A stretch of 64,000 bases of DNA, from contig NZ_CP023676.1 in the NCBI RefSeq assembly GCF_003030305.1, forward strand, positions 1,364,001-1,428,000. The letters are read 5' to 3'. The translations under genes and the position numbers were made by a program. Within the stretch, counting starts at the first letter, position 1, and each line of letters opens with the position of its first letter. The notes below the pieces were generated by a model. That model did not search any database, was not told the origin of the DNA, and worked only from the letters and a program-made list of their open reading frames with translations. This DNA is from Cutibacterium acnes. GTDB taxonomy: Bacteria > Actinomycetota > Actinomycetes > Propionibacteriales > Propionibacteriaceae. This document shows positions 43,118 to 52,568 of this stretch, piece by piece.

Positions 43118-44020
43118 TCACCTCAGTGGGGCCGATAAGTCAAACCCGCTCTCTGGCTCCGGAAGTCGGTGTTCTAACCACGCGTCAATAAGGGCTCTTG
43201 CTATGGACAGAGTCGGTGGCAACTGGAGACGCCCAGCATTAACTTGGCCGGATACTTCTTGACGGCTGAGAAAACTAGCCTCCGCTAGCTCGTCGTGGCC
43301 GACATCGATGGTTCCGGTCGCCCGAGCTACGTAGCCGAACATGAGCGATCGGGGGAACGGCCATGCCTGCGACCCTATATAGCAGGCCGAGGTGATCGTC
43401 AGAGTTGTTTCCTCGGCAACCTCACGTACCACAGCATGCTCTGCTGGTTCGCCAGTTTCGACGAATCCCGCCAATACCGACCTACGATGCGGTTCCCAGG
43501 AACGTTGACGGGCAAGCACGATGCGGTCCTCGTCGTCAAGTACTGCGGTAATGATGGCCGGGTCTGTACGCGGGAATACGTAATGGCCCTGGGGACAGAC
43601 TCGGGCCGGCCCACCGCTCGTAACGCGGGTGGACTGCCCACATCGTGGGCATAACGGGTTGCTCTCATGCCAAGCCAGCGCTGCCACCGCCGACATGACG
43701 AGTTCCCGATCAACCGGGACAAGATCAACCGCGCGCACACTCCGAGCCTCCGGACGTGGCTCATTGGTACGACGGGTAAACCAAGGCACCCCGTCGACGA
43801 CACCAAGCAGTAGGTCGTGCTGATCGTCGCGCTCACCCTCAGTGGGAACCGCGACCACCCTGTCATGAGCCATGACAACCTTGTCGTAGGGATCAATGAG
43901 CAACAACGGGGCAGCCGGATCATCCCACCTAGCCCGATTTGCCTTATCATCGTTCCGATCAGCATGGCAGCGGTCTAATAAAGGCCGCCCGAAGATGCGG
44001 GAATCACTGATCCTATTCAC
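43118..44020 (-). CDS. nudC: NADH pyrophosphatase NudC (Nudix)
   Basis: 300 residues. The N-terminal domain is followed by a zinc-binding region with CPRCG and then CPQGH (the fourth ligand may be His). Next come the NudC landmark VFPRTDPAIITAVLDDEDRI and the Nudix box GFVETGEPAEHAVVREVAEE, whose last conserved Gly is replaced by Thr (EETTL). After the box, SQAWPFPRSLMFGYVARATG holds the SQPWPFPxS motif specific for NADH/NAD hydrolases. NudC splits NADH to NMNH and AMP and removes NAD caps from RNA. In mycobacteria nudC lies in the same place between uvrD2 and adnBA. The gene lies close to adnB on the same strand. Confidence 0.9.
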   Translation of the reverse strand: MNRISDSRIFGRPLLDRCHADRNDDKANRARWDDPAAPLLLIDPYDKVVMAHDRVVAVPTEGERDDQHDLLLGVVDGVPWFTRRTNEPRPEARSVRAVDLVPVDRELVMSAVAALAWHESNPLCPRCGQSTRVTSGGPARVCPQGHYVFPRTDPAIITAVLDDEDRIVLARQRSWEPHRRSVLAGFVETGEPAEHAVVREVAEETTLTITSACYIGSQAWPFPRSLMFGYVARATGTIDVGHDELAEASFLSRQEVSGQVNAGRLQLPPTLSIARALIDAWLEHRLPEPESGFDLSAPLR

Positions 44021-44056
44021 GCGGCCACTTTATACCCGTTATGAACCATCCGATTA

Positions 44057-47000
44057 TCACGCGTCAGACGCATTCTTCGTCGGCCTGTTCCCGGAAGACG
44101 ATGCCGTCAAAATAGCTGCTACCTGGTCCGCATCTAAGAGAGGTTCGGCGCTAATAGTCTCATTTGCGCCAACATGATGGAACACCGCCCGCACCCTCGA
44201 CGGATCAATCCCCCTCGCCTGCGCCCACGCCAACCGGTAGATGGATAGCTGGAGCGGGTCTGCTGAGCGTGGTGGTGAGGTCTTCCAATCAATGACGAGC
44301 TCATCTCCGGGGTGATCCGGATCAGCGACAACGGCGTCAAGACGACCACGCACGACCGTCTGACCGATCGTCATAACAAAGGATTTCTCTACTGCCAGTA
44401 CAGTGGCGCCCGCCCAGCGACTCTCTTCAAAGGCTTGGCAAAGGCTCCGCAGCGCACGGTTCTCGGCACCACTAGGCTCAACTGCGACAGCCTCCTGTGT
44501 AATGCTCTCCTCGTCAAGCTCCGCAATTTCCTCGGCATCAAACAGCGGGATCGGTTCTGCAGGCGCGAGCCGTTGGCTCACCCACTCATGGAATGCTGTA
44601 CCAATTCCAGCTCCTCTGTCAGCTGGTCGAGGCATTGGGCGGCGCAAATCGTCCCGGAACGCCTGCGGATTGGCGTGGAGCCTCACGATCTGCGAGGTAG
44701 TCAGGCGCGGTGGAAGCGCCACCTCATCCTGCAGATCGATGTGTCGTCTCGCATCTTTGAGCAGAGTATCAGCGTCAGTCCGCCACGCCTTCACCCGATC
44801 AGCCTGTCCAGGATCATCAACGGACCGGGATGTGTTGTCGATGAGGCCGTGACCCACATCCTTAGCGAACACAGGCCAGGGCGTGCCAGCCTGGATATCG
44901 TCGTCAGGACGCTCACCAAAGTCCGGCCACACCGTTCCAAGCATGTCGGCGAGAAGGTCTGCATATCGACCTGGCCCTAAACTACCCTTGCGGCGTGGGC
45001 GCCATTGATGCCACGACACCACCAATCGTTCTTTGGCACGGGTAAGGGCCACATAGGCGAGTCGAGCCTCCGCCCACTGTGAATCCTCCTTGAGCGCCGC
45101 TACGTACGCTTTAGTATCGACGACACTTCCCGATAGTGGATGGCTAATGTCGCTGGCATCTCCTCTAGCGAAGGAAGGCAGGACAGCAGCCTCCGAGGTG
45201 AAGTTGTCTGGAGTCGACGTTGACGGAAATACACCTTGAGCCATGTCGGGGATGATGACTAACGGCCATTCCAGGCCTTTGGCTCCATGAACTGTCGACA
45301 CCGTTACAGCGTCGCGATCGTCGGTAGCGGCTCGGGGAAGCCCGTCGCCAACATCTTCTTCAGCCGCCAACCAAGTGACGATTCCTGCGATCGTCATAGT
45401 GGGATCGCTGCGACGAGCCTCACGTATCGCATTCCACAGCGCATCCAGGTGACCTCGCCGTGCTGCACTCCGGTGCGGGTCGTCAGCAGCCATATCGTCG
45501 ACGAGTCCTGTAATGGCCTCAATGCGCAGAACCAAGTCATCGGGGCTATCCGCCCGGTGCGCGTCAACCTCGACGATCTCGGCACATACCCGTTTCAGGG
45601 CACACTGCAGTCGTTCATGACCACCGGGTCGTCCTTCCATCACAGCGTCAGAGAGGTGGATCTCGACATCATCGAGGTCTAGCCCATCGTCCTTGGCCCG
45701 AGCTTTCGCCAGAGCGCGGGCGCGCCGATACACCATCGCCAGATCATCCGTACTGAGTCCAAGACGTGGTGCGGCAAGTAGAGTCGCCATCGCCGCATCA
45801 TCCTGACGATCCACCAACACCCGAAGATGAGCGACCACCATGGCAATGTCCGGGAGTCGAAGCAATCCAGACAAGTTCGCAAATCGCACCGGGACATCAC
45901 GAGCAGTAAGGGAGTCGTAGAGGTCGGCCACGTCTGAATTACGTCGAACAAGGATTGCGGCATCAGACCAGCGTGCGATGGTGCCACGTTCCTTGGCTTC
46001 CACCAAGATATCGGCGCACGCCTGACATTCCTTAACCCAGTCAGGATATGCGGCCACCGTGACCTCGCCACGTCGATTCCCCTCGGGCGCGACAAGCGGC
46101 TGCCCAACTGCCACCTCAGCCCGATCGTCAGCAGGGTCATGATCGCCAGACTCCACCGCTGACGACAGCGTTTGTCGCAACTCTTCTGACGCTACGTTCG
46201 CCGCATTGATAATCTGATCGGCGCATCTGCGGTTGGTTGCGAGAGAGAGCACCTGGGCTGGCGTCCCTTCCTTATTCGGAAAGCGCCGGTGAAATTCTAA
46301 GATGTTACTGGCGGCCGCGCCACGCCATTCGTAAATGGCCTGAAGCGGATCGCCGACAGCCATCACTGGGTGGCCCATGCCATGAGCTGAGTCCGGACCC
46401 GAAAATAGGGCAGCAAGCACATCAGCCTGGGCCGACGATGTATCTTGATACTCGTCGAGGAGAACAACACGGTATCTGGCTCTCAGTTCCTCCCCCACTC
46501 GCGGGTGATGAGTTACTAGGTGGAGGGCTTGAACCATACGGTCGCCAAACTCGACCAATCCGCGTTCTTTCTTGAGATTCTGATAGGCGGCAACAAGATC
46601 AAGGAGTTCTTCGCGTTCATCGACTCGCGAGAGCCATTTATCGATATCAGCGTATCTATCCCCTCCCCTTTTTGTCGGAGCGGCAAGGAGCATCTGGCGC
46701 CACCGGGCATCAGCTCTCCTGACCTTGCCCGGACTCGCATCGTGTGAGGCCATGGCTCCAGCCAGTTTCACTACAGCTTGGGCTATGAACGTTGGCCCCA
46801 TATGGGTAGCGGCCAGCGGAGCCTTGTCAAGTCCCATGACGACCTCCGCCGCGAGCTGGTAAGCCCTGGCACCAGTTATGAGATGTGCCCCCGTGCTAAT
46901 ACCGTCCCAGGCTCCGTAATCGTTTACCAGTGTCCCCGCAAAACTGTCATAGGTCGCCACTGTCGGACGGGGCTGCTCTGACGTCAACAGGCCCACCCGA

Positions 47001-47275
47001 GTGAGGTTGGATTCAATGCGCTCGGATAATTCCGCAGTCGCCTTGTTGGTAAATGTCAACCCGAGGATTTCCTCCGGGCTTACCAGTCTGCTGGCAACCA
47101 ACCACACCACGCGAGCGGCCATCACCGTCGTCTTACCCGTGCCTGCTCCAGCTATCACCGCACAGGGTTTGAGTGGCGCCTGAACTGCTCGCTCCTGCTC
47201 GGCGGAAATGGGGATGCCTAGCAGCGCTGCCACGTCGACGCCATCAACCGGGGCGTTACCAATCAAGCTCGTCAT
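44057..47275 (-). CDS. adnB: AdnB-type helicase-nuclease
   Basis: 1072 residues. UvrD-like motor: Walker A in AVIAGAGTGKTTVMAARVVW, motif II in YRVVLLDEYQDTSSAQADVL, motif III in AVGDPLQAIYEWRGAAASNI, motif V in VSTVHGAKGLEWPLVIIPDM and motif VI in LAYVALTRAKERLVVSWHQW. The C-terminal RecB-family nuclease has GRLDAVVADPDHPGDELVID and DWKTSPPRSADPLQLSIYRL. In mycobacterial AdnAB, AdnB is the lead motor and one of two nucleases that resect DNA ends. It overlaps the adnA stop by 4 nt. The complete motifs, in contrast to AdnA, fit a lead-motor role. It may also be annotated as a generic UvrD or PcrA helicase. Confidence 0.87.
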   Translation of the reverse strand: MTSLIGNAPVDGVDVAALLGIPISAEQERAVQAPLKPCAVIAGAGTGKTTVMAARVVWLVASRLVSPEEILGLTFTNKATAELSERIESNLTRVGLLTSEQPRPTVATYDSFAGTLVNDYGAWDGISTGAHLITGARAYQLAAEVVMGLDKAPLAATHMGPTFIAQAVVKLAGAMASHDASPGKVRRADARWRQMLLAAPTKRGGDRYADIDKWLSRVDEREELLDLVAAYQNLKKERGLVEFGDRMVQALHLVTHHPRVGEELRARYRVVLLDEYQDTSSAQADVLAALFSGPDSAHGMGHPVMAVGDPLQAIYEWRGAAASNILEFHRRFPNKEGTPAQVLSLATNRRCADQIINAANVASEELRQTLSSAVESGDHDPADDRAEVAVGQPLVAPEGNRRGEVTVAAYPDWVKECQACADILVEAKERGTIARWSDAAILVRRNSDVADLYDSLTARDVPVRFANLSGLLRLPDIAMVVAHLRVLVDRQDDAAMATLLAAPRLGLSTDDLAMVYRRARALAKARAKDDGLDLDDVEIHLSDAVMEGRPGGHERLQCALKRVCAEIVEVDAHRADSPDDLVLRIEAITGLVDDMAADDPHRSAARRGHLDALWNAIREARRSDPTMTIAGIVTWLAAEEDVGDGLPRAATDDRDAVTVSTVHGAKGLEWPLVIIPDMAQGVFPSTSTPDNFTSEAAVLPSFARGDASDISHPLSGSVVDTKAYVAALKEDSQWAEARLAYVALTRAKERLVVSWHQWRPRRKGSLGPGRYADLLADMLGTVWPDFGERPDDDIQAGTPWPVFAKDVGHGLIDNTSRSVDDPGQADRVKAWRTDADTLLKDARRHIDLQDEVALPPRLTTSQIVRLHANPQAFRDDLRRPMPRPADRGAGIGTAFHEWVSQRLAPAEPIPLFDAEEIAELDEESITQEAVAVEPSGAENRALRSLCQAFEESRWAGATVLAVEKSFVMTIGQTVVRGRLDAVVADPDHPGDELVIDWKTSPPRSADPLQLSIYRLAWAQARGIDPSRVRAVFHHVGANETISAEPLLDADQVAAILTASSSGNRPTKNASDA

Positions 47276-50200
47276 GGGACATTCCTTCGTCGGTCAGAAC
47301 CGACAGTCGCCGGATCCATCGGTACCAGCGCGGGGCATCCTGCTCGAGCGGGACAGTGACCGCAGCCCCTATTCGCAATTGCGGGATACTCGCCCGATGT
47401 AACAATTCTCAATGCCTTATCGACGCTGGCTTCGACCCAGTTACAACAGCCGTCAACAGGCTCGGCTTCGTCAGGCCAAGGCACATCAACAAGACCACTC
47501 TGATAATCGACTTTCGGATTTGCTTGGCCTATACCTGCGCCAATCCGAAGATGTACTAATTCCGCGCCGCTCACCGACGCCGGACCTATGGCTTCGACTC
47601 CCCCAGATGCAACGACAGCTTGGTACACACCAATTTGTAGTCGGTGAGATTGTTTTATCTCATCGCTCTGGCTGGTCCCCGTTTTGAGATCCACCACGTA
47701 ATACGCACCTTCTGCGTCGCGCTCGAGCCGATCGATGCTGCCCCGCACTCGTGCTGTTCCGGAAGGCACCGTGATCGTGCCGTCGACCCGCACCTCAGTT
47801 CCGATGAGCTGACGGTTACGTAACTGCAACCACCCGTCAAAGCGCTGCACAGCTGCTTTCGCATCCGCAAGTTCCGCGCTGCGCTGCCATTCTGCCGACA
47901 ACTCGATTTCAGGCCATGCGGCTTCCAATTCGGCCAGGGCCTCAGGTAGTGACCACTGGTCCATGTTTCCCGCACAGATCCGGTGTACAAGAGAGCCAAT
48001 ACTTGCCCGAAGCGCTGATCCGCTGCTGGCACCGGCACGGCGGGTCATAAACCATCGTCTCGGGCAAGTGAGCAATTCCCCGATATGGGACGCGCTGAGC
48101 TCTATCTCCCCGGCCATGTCGGCCTGGCGAGGTACCCCTTGGCGCCACCAGGTCGCCGGGTCAGCTTGTGGCACCAATCGCCGTCCGTGATGCTCCTCGT
48201 TGCGCAAATCATCAAGTAGTGCTTGAGCCTCGGCTCGAACTCCCGGCGATTCAGACTCATCAGCAATGACTCGACGCAGCTCGCCGACGAGTTCAGTGAG
48301 GCTAGTAAAACTGAGCGAATCCGCATTGTCCTCGATGTGGGAAAGTCCGGCGACCAGCCCCGATGGGCGTTTCCCCTCCTCAGCAGAGTCGACCGAACAC
48401 AACAGCAGCTGGTGACGCGCCCGTGAACATGCCACGAGTAATAGCCTCGTTTCAGCCCGAAGGTTTTCTGACCATCCAGGCGCCGCTACGAGGCCGTCGG
48501 GAGACCAGCGGTCTGCGCGAACAAGGGACCCTGTGTGGTTACCAGCAGGCCAATTACCTTCTTCGAGACCACACACGGTAACGACGTCGAATTCGCGACC
48601 TTTAATGCGGTGGGCCGTCACAACGTTCACCCCATCACGGTCCTCATCGGATTCACGTGCTCGGTCAGCTGGGATCTGTTCCTGCCGCACTACTTCGATG
48701 AGACGCTGGCCTCCTGCAATTCCCGCCATCGTTTGAGCACTCTCGGCCATGTCAAAAAGAGAGCACAAACCATCCAGATCACGGTTAGCAGTCGAATCTC
48801 CTGCCACGGCTCGACTACGCAATGACGCCGCCCACGAACTACCCTGCCATAAAGCCCACAACGCTTCATGACACGTAGCACCAGAGCGCAAGAGATCCGC
48901 AGCACGTTGCACCCGCTGAGTCATCACGGCTAGCGGCTGAGCGAGAGCCCGTAAGCCTGGAGGCACTGAGTACACTTCGCATACGGTGTCGAGTTCTGCC
49001 GTACTGGCATCCTCGGATCGACTAGCGTCGTCAGTTCGCTCGGACTTCCCAGCTGCCGTGATCGTCGGATCAGCACCGAGCTCCTTTAGCAGCGCCCAGT
49101 CGACATCGACGCCGCGCACCAGCCGACACCAGGTTTCTAACCGATGAATAACACTGCGATCGATCCCAGCTAGCGGATTCGACAGCAGTGTTGCAACGTC
49201 TCGAGCACTGGGCTGTGCCCCCGATGCCAGAGCCACTGCCATCTCCAACGCATTCAAGATATGCGTAACGGCGTAGATATCCGACAGCGCGTATTCATCA
49301 CGCGACCTCAGAACCGGAATACCCTCGGCGGCAAGTATCGTCGCAATCACGTCCAGCTCACCGCCGTGGCGTGTGACCACTGCCATACTCCGCCACGCCA
49401 CACCATCAGCGACGCGGGCATGACGAAGTGTGCCGGCAATCTTTCTCACCAATCGCGTGATACTAGGGGCTCGCAGCGCGGCCACCGTTCCTGCCTCAGT
49501 GGAGGTGCTGTGATTAGCACGGCGACGTAACCGACTCGATGAGGGCATCACAGGCATCCCCGTTCGCAAGCTCTCGACAACCTCAGCGATGTGCTGACTG
49601 TTGCGATAATTCGTTGTCAGGTGGTGGACCGACACGTCAGGGAACTCGTCGATAACCTCGTCAAGCCTTTCCGCCACTGCGCCGCGGAACCCATAGATCG
49701 TCTGGTCGGGATCCGCAGTCAATACACAGGGGACGTGGCATCGCGCGATCTGAGCAAGGAGACGAACTTGGGACGGGTCGCATTCCGTCAGGTCGTCACA
49801 GATCAGAAGTTTGATCCGTGATCGCACCTCGACATCAGCTCCCGGCCGAGTTAACGCAATCCGAGCCCGATGAACAGCCTCGGCATAATCGAGTGACCCC
49901 TCCAAATCGAGAACATCCAAATAGTCGGCCAGGAAGGGCCCCAACACGCGCCATTCGGGCACCCCCGATGCGGTTCCTGCCTCAGTCAAATCCTGCGGAT
50001 CACATCCTTCCTGCCGCAGACGCGACGCCATCACCCGGACATCAGAGGCAAACTGAGCCGTACCAGCACAAGTACGTAACTCCTCCGGCCAGTCAGACAT
50101 GTCTCGCGCCGCGAGCAGTTCCCTCATCCGAAACTCCTGTTCCGGTGCCGTGAGCAACCGCTTCGACGGGGAGGCGACGATACGACGAGCGAGAGCGTGG

Positions 50201-50457
50201 ACCGTCATAACCTGAGGGTCTAGGTGAGCACCTCCGAGTCGACGAACAAGCGCTGTACGTAACGCCTGGGCCGACGGTCTGGTCTGTGCCAACACCAAGA
50301 CTTCAGACAACCGCCCCCCAAAGGCAACGTGCCGCGCCGCAATTTCGAGGCATACGCTCGTCCGCCCCGTGCCCGGCCCGCCCATGACGAGAACCGTACC
50401 GGCGTCATCGACAAGCACTCGAGTCTGGAGGCCATCCCAACCATGCATGACACACAT
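47272..50457 (-). CDS. adnA: AdnA-type helicase-nuclease with a degenerate motor
   Basis: 1061 residues. The P-loop reads VLVMGGPGTGRTSVCLEIAA, with Arg32 in place of the Walker lysine. The Walker B region is LLICDDLTECDPSQVRLLAQ, a poor match to DExQD. Later motifs persist (ADPDQTIYGFRGA, VVTAHRIKGREFDVVTVCGL). The C-terminal nuclease keeps VRGSIDRLERDAEGAYYVVD and DLKTGTS. An iron-sulfur set is present: one Cys in LLTCPRRWFMTRR before the nuclease motifs and three after (GCGHCPARAGCPALVP), as in AddB and mycobacterial AdnA. The subunit is therefore probably a nuclease with a weak or dead motor, working with AdnB. It is the first gene of the adnA-adnB-nudC run on the minus strand. Confidence 0.87.
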   Translation of the reverse strand: MCVMHGWDGLQTRVLVDDAGTVLVMGGPGTGRTSVCLEIAARHVAFGGRLSEVLVLAQTRPSAQALRTALVRRLGGAHLDPQVMTVHALARRIVASPSKRLLTAPEQEFRMRELLAARDMSDWPEELRTCAGTAQFASDVRVMASRLRQEGCDPQDLTEAGTASGVPEWRVLGPFLADYLDVLDLEGSLDYAEAVHRARIALTRPGADVEVRSRIKLLICDDLTECDPSQVRLLAQIARCHVPCVLTADPDQTIYGFRGAVAERLDEVIDEFPDVSVHHLTTNYRNSQHIAEVVESLRTGMPVMPSSSRLRRRANHSTSTEAGTVAALRAPSITRLVRKIAGTLRHARVADGVAWRSMAVVTRHGGELDVIATILAAEGIPVLRSRDEYALSDIYAVTHILNALEMAVALASGAQPSARDVATLLSNPLAGIDRSVIHRLETWCRLVRGVDVDWALLKELGADPTITAAGKSERTDDASRSEDASTAELDTVCEVYSVPPGLRALAQPLAVMTQRVQRAADLLRSGATCHEALWALWQGSSWAASLRSRAVAGDSTANRDLDGLCSLFDMAESAQTMAGIAGGQRLIEVVRQEQIPADRARESDEDRDGVNVVTAHRIKGREFDVVTVCGLEEGNWPAGNHTGSLVRADRWSPDGLVAAPGWSENLRAETRLLLVACSRARHQLLLCSVDSAEEGKRPSGLVAGLSHIEDNADSLSFTSLTELVGELRRVIADESESPGVRAEAQALLDDLRNEEHHGRRLVPQADPATWWRQGVPRQADMAGEIELSASHIGELLTCPRRWFMTRRAGASSGSALRASIGSLVHRICAGNMDQWSLPEALAELEAAWPEIELSAEWQRSAELADAKAAVQRFDGWLQLRNRQLIGTEVRVDGTITVPSGTARVRGSIDRLERDAEGAYYVVDLKTGTSQSDEIKQSHRLQIGVYQAVVASGGVEAIGPASVSGAELVHLRIGAGIGQANPKVDYQSGLVDVPWPDEAEPVDGCCNWVEASVDKALRIVTSGEYPAIANRGCGHCPARAGCPALVPMDPATVGSDRRRNVP

Positions 50458-50724
50458 GCCACCACATGCCTCCGACAGGGGGTAGCGAAGCCCGATGCTG
50501 ATGACACAGAACAGCGTCGTCAGGAGTCATTTCCTAGCCGCAGCTGCCTGCGATATGAAAAAGTGGAGTTGTTGCCTCATACGGATGAGGCACATCCGCG
50601 CGCCGAATAGCTCACTATGGACGTGCCGGTAGATGTCCATCCACCACTGGCACACGACCAAAGTGAGCACGATTCGTGACCCCAGGGTCCACGCGGAAAA
50701 CACCCGCTCAGCCTGAGGACTTTC

Positions 50725-51582
50725 ATGAACAAGTCGGACCAGTCCTACACCGTGACACCCGGTACCGCCGCCACCTTACGAGTGGACCTCACTGACGCAG
50801 CTGCAGCGCGTGGAGATGTCGCGTGTGCGTCACATATTGGGCTGCGTCACGAGACCAATCAGGATGCCGCAGCGCTCGGTATCGACGGGTCAGGACATCA
50901 CATTGTCCTTGTCGTCGCTGATGGCGTGTCCTCGACTGAGGGAGCCGAGGAATGCGCCAGGGTCGCCTCCCACACTGCGCGTGACTACCTCGCGGCAACA
51001 ATGGACCAGGGCCTGCCGATCAACGATGACGACACCGTCACCTTGTTCGAACGCACCTTTCAGAAAGCCCATGAGGCGGTAGTCAGTGGATCGGGTCCGA
51101 TCGGTGCGTGCACACTCGCTGCAGCAGTTGCTACCCACGATCGCATTGTCGTCGGCAATATTGGCGACACTCGTACATACTGGTTCCCTGATGACGGCGA
51201 CCCCATTCGCCTCTCGATTGATGATTCGATGGCCCAGGCCCAAATGGACCTGGGATTGTCTCGGGAAGAGGCCGAGAGGGGGATAGGTGCTCATGCCATC
51301 ACAAAATGGATCGGCGCATCGGCTACCGACGTTGCGCCTCGTGTCATGGCCTATAAACCTCAGCAATCTGGATGGCTATTGGTGTGCAGCGACGGATTAT
51401 GGAACCACGTACCGGATGCCGGCGATTTCGCCCGGCTTATGGCCGACCCCGTCAGTAAAGCGCACACTGATGACCACGGCCACGCTTCTCCGGCAGGCGT
51501 GGCCGACGGACTTATCGCCTACGCCAATAATTGCGGCGGTCATGACAATATTACGGTGGCTCTGTGGCGCCGGGATTCTTGA
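50725..51582 (+). CDS. PP2C-family serine/threonine phosphatase
   Basis: 285 residues. PP2C metal-binding motifs occur in order: IGLRHETNQDAAALGI near residue 40, VLVVADGVSSTEGAEECARV, VVGNIGDTRTYWFPDDGDPI, GWLLVCSDGLWNHVPDAGDF and GGHDNITVALWRRDS at the C-terminus. All the aspartates expected to bind Mn or Mg are present. There is no membrane segment, unlike PstP of the cell-division locus, so this is a soluble stress or signalling phosphatase. Its partner kinase is not in the window. The DUF3107 gene follows after about 20 bp, probably on the same transcript. The region 50458-50724 between it and adnA is an ordinary divergent promoter gap. Confidence 0.87.
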   Translation: MNKSDQSYTVTPGTAATLRVDLTDAAAARGDVACASHIGLRHETNQDAAALGIDGSGHHIVLVVADGVSSTEGAEECARVASHTARDYLAATMDQGLPINDDDTVTLFERTFQKAHEAVVSGSGPIGACTLAAAVATHDRIVVGNIGDTRTYWFPDDGDPIRLSIDDSMAQAQMDLGLSREEAERGIGAHAITKWIGASATDVAPRVMAYKPQQSGWLLVCSDGLWNHVPDAGDFARLMADPVSKAHTDDHGHASPAGVADGLIAYANNCGGHDNITVALWRRDS

Positions 51583-51603
51583 TCCGACGGTAGGTTGGTA
51601 CTC

Positions 51604-51831
51604 ATGGAGATTAAGATCGGTATCGTCAACGCCGCGCGCGAAGTCAGCATCGATGCTCAGGAGAGCGCCGAGACCATCGAGCAGCAACTCAGGGAGAGTC
51701 TGGCTCAGCCGAACGCCGTCCTCACTCTGACTGATGCCAAAGGCCGCAAGGTCCTCATTCCGGCTCATGGAATTGCCTACCTCGATTTGGGCCAGCCCAA
51801 TAGCCGTCAAGTGGGGTTCGGAACCCTCTGA
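51604..51831 (+). CDS. DUF3107 family protein
   Basis: 75 residues from the ATG at 51604. A beta-strand start (MEIKIGIVNAAREVSIDAQE), a helix (SAETIEQQLRESLAQPNAVL) and a final strand region (RKVLIPAHGIAYLDLGQPNS) match the small actinobacterial DUF3107 family; the mycobacterial member was described as a 9.4-kDa antigen. The GxIAYxDxG tail is well conserved. In mycobacteria the gene also lies near rhlE and the ferritin-like protein, as here. Its function is unknown. Confidence 0.85.
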   Translation: MEIKIGIVNAAREVSIDAQESAETIEQQLRESLAQPNAVLTLTDAKGRKVLIPAHGIAYLDLGQPNSRQVGFGTL

Positions 51832-51871
51832 CCTAAGTCACGACGAAGCTGTGGGAGCTTTCGGAGCGTCC

Positions 51872-52543
51872 TTAGGGCTCCAAGCCAAGTTCAATCATGC
51901 GCTGATCGTGGGCGCCAAGTACGCCGGCCATCACTTCATTGATGATATCAAGATCATCGAATTCACCGCCGCCAGCCTGAGTCAGTGCAGAGGTGAGGCT
52001 CTGATGTCGAGCAAAGAGTCGTTGGGCCACTGACAACACCTCACCTACAAGCCGCCGAGCAAAAAGAGAGTCACCAGACTTGTCTTGATGCGCTGCGAGG
52101 ACCTGGCGCATCGCGGCGTCCCACCTCACCCGGTTTCCAGTACTTCGTCCCAACCACGGGCCAAAGGACCCACCTCTAGGACGAAGCTGGAGCTCAAGAT
52201 TTGGCTCAACTCGATCCAGGAAGTCGGAAATAAGGCTTACCACGATGTGGTCGCGCAACAGGACCTGCGACCAGTCCTGGGCGGGAACGTATTCCTCCAC
52301 CGAGCCGATGAGAGGCTCGACCTCAGCGAGGGTTTCGCGGTCTGCGAGCCGCGTCCTAACCTCCGCCAGAATGCGCTGGATTTCGGCGCTGCGATCAACG
52401 ATGAGGAACCGTTCCGCAAGCCCGGGAGCTAACGCCATGCCGGAAACTATCGCCGAGAATCCATGCAGGGCGCAAGATGCCGAGACAGACCAAAAAATCG
52501 TCGCAACGGCGGTGTGGCTGGGGTTCGTGTCGTCGACGCTCAC
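51872..52543 (-). CDS. Ferritin-like fold protein, actinobacterial
   Basis: About 223 residues, almost entirely helical. Landmarks are the helix MALAPGLAERFLIVDRSAEI, then EPLIGSVEEYVPAQDWSQVL and a long block LLRDHIVVSLISDFLDRVEP. A C-terminal helix contains RLFARHQSLTSALTQAGGGE and ends with HDQRMIELGLEP. This is the conserved family placed between DUF3107 and rhlE in actinobacteria and modelled on the ferritin-like tRNA hydroxylase MiaE fold. The paired Glu/His iron ligands of true ferritin-like enzymes are not obvious to me, so a catalytic role is open. Its start may be internal (the ATG of MALAPG), since the first 35 residues look atypical. Confidence 0.65.
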   Translation of the reverse strand: MSVDDTNPSHTAVATIFWSVSASCALHGFSAIVSGMALAPGLAERFLIVDRSAEIQRILAEVRTRLADRETLAEVEPLIGSVEEYVPAQDWSQVLLRDHIVVSLISDFLDRVEPNLELQLRPRGGSFGPWLGRSTGNRVRWDAAMRQVLAAHQDKSGDSLFARRLVGEVLSVAQRLFARHQSLTSALTQAGGGEFDDLDIINEVMAGVLGAHDQRMIELGLEP

Positions 52544-52568
52544 CCCATCAGGTTAGAGGGTTGATGGC

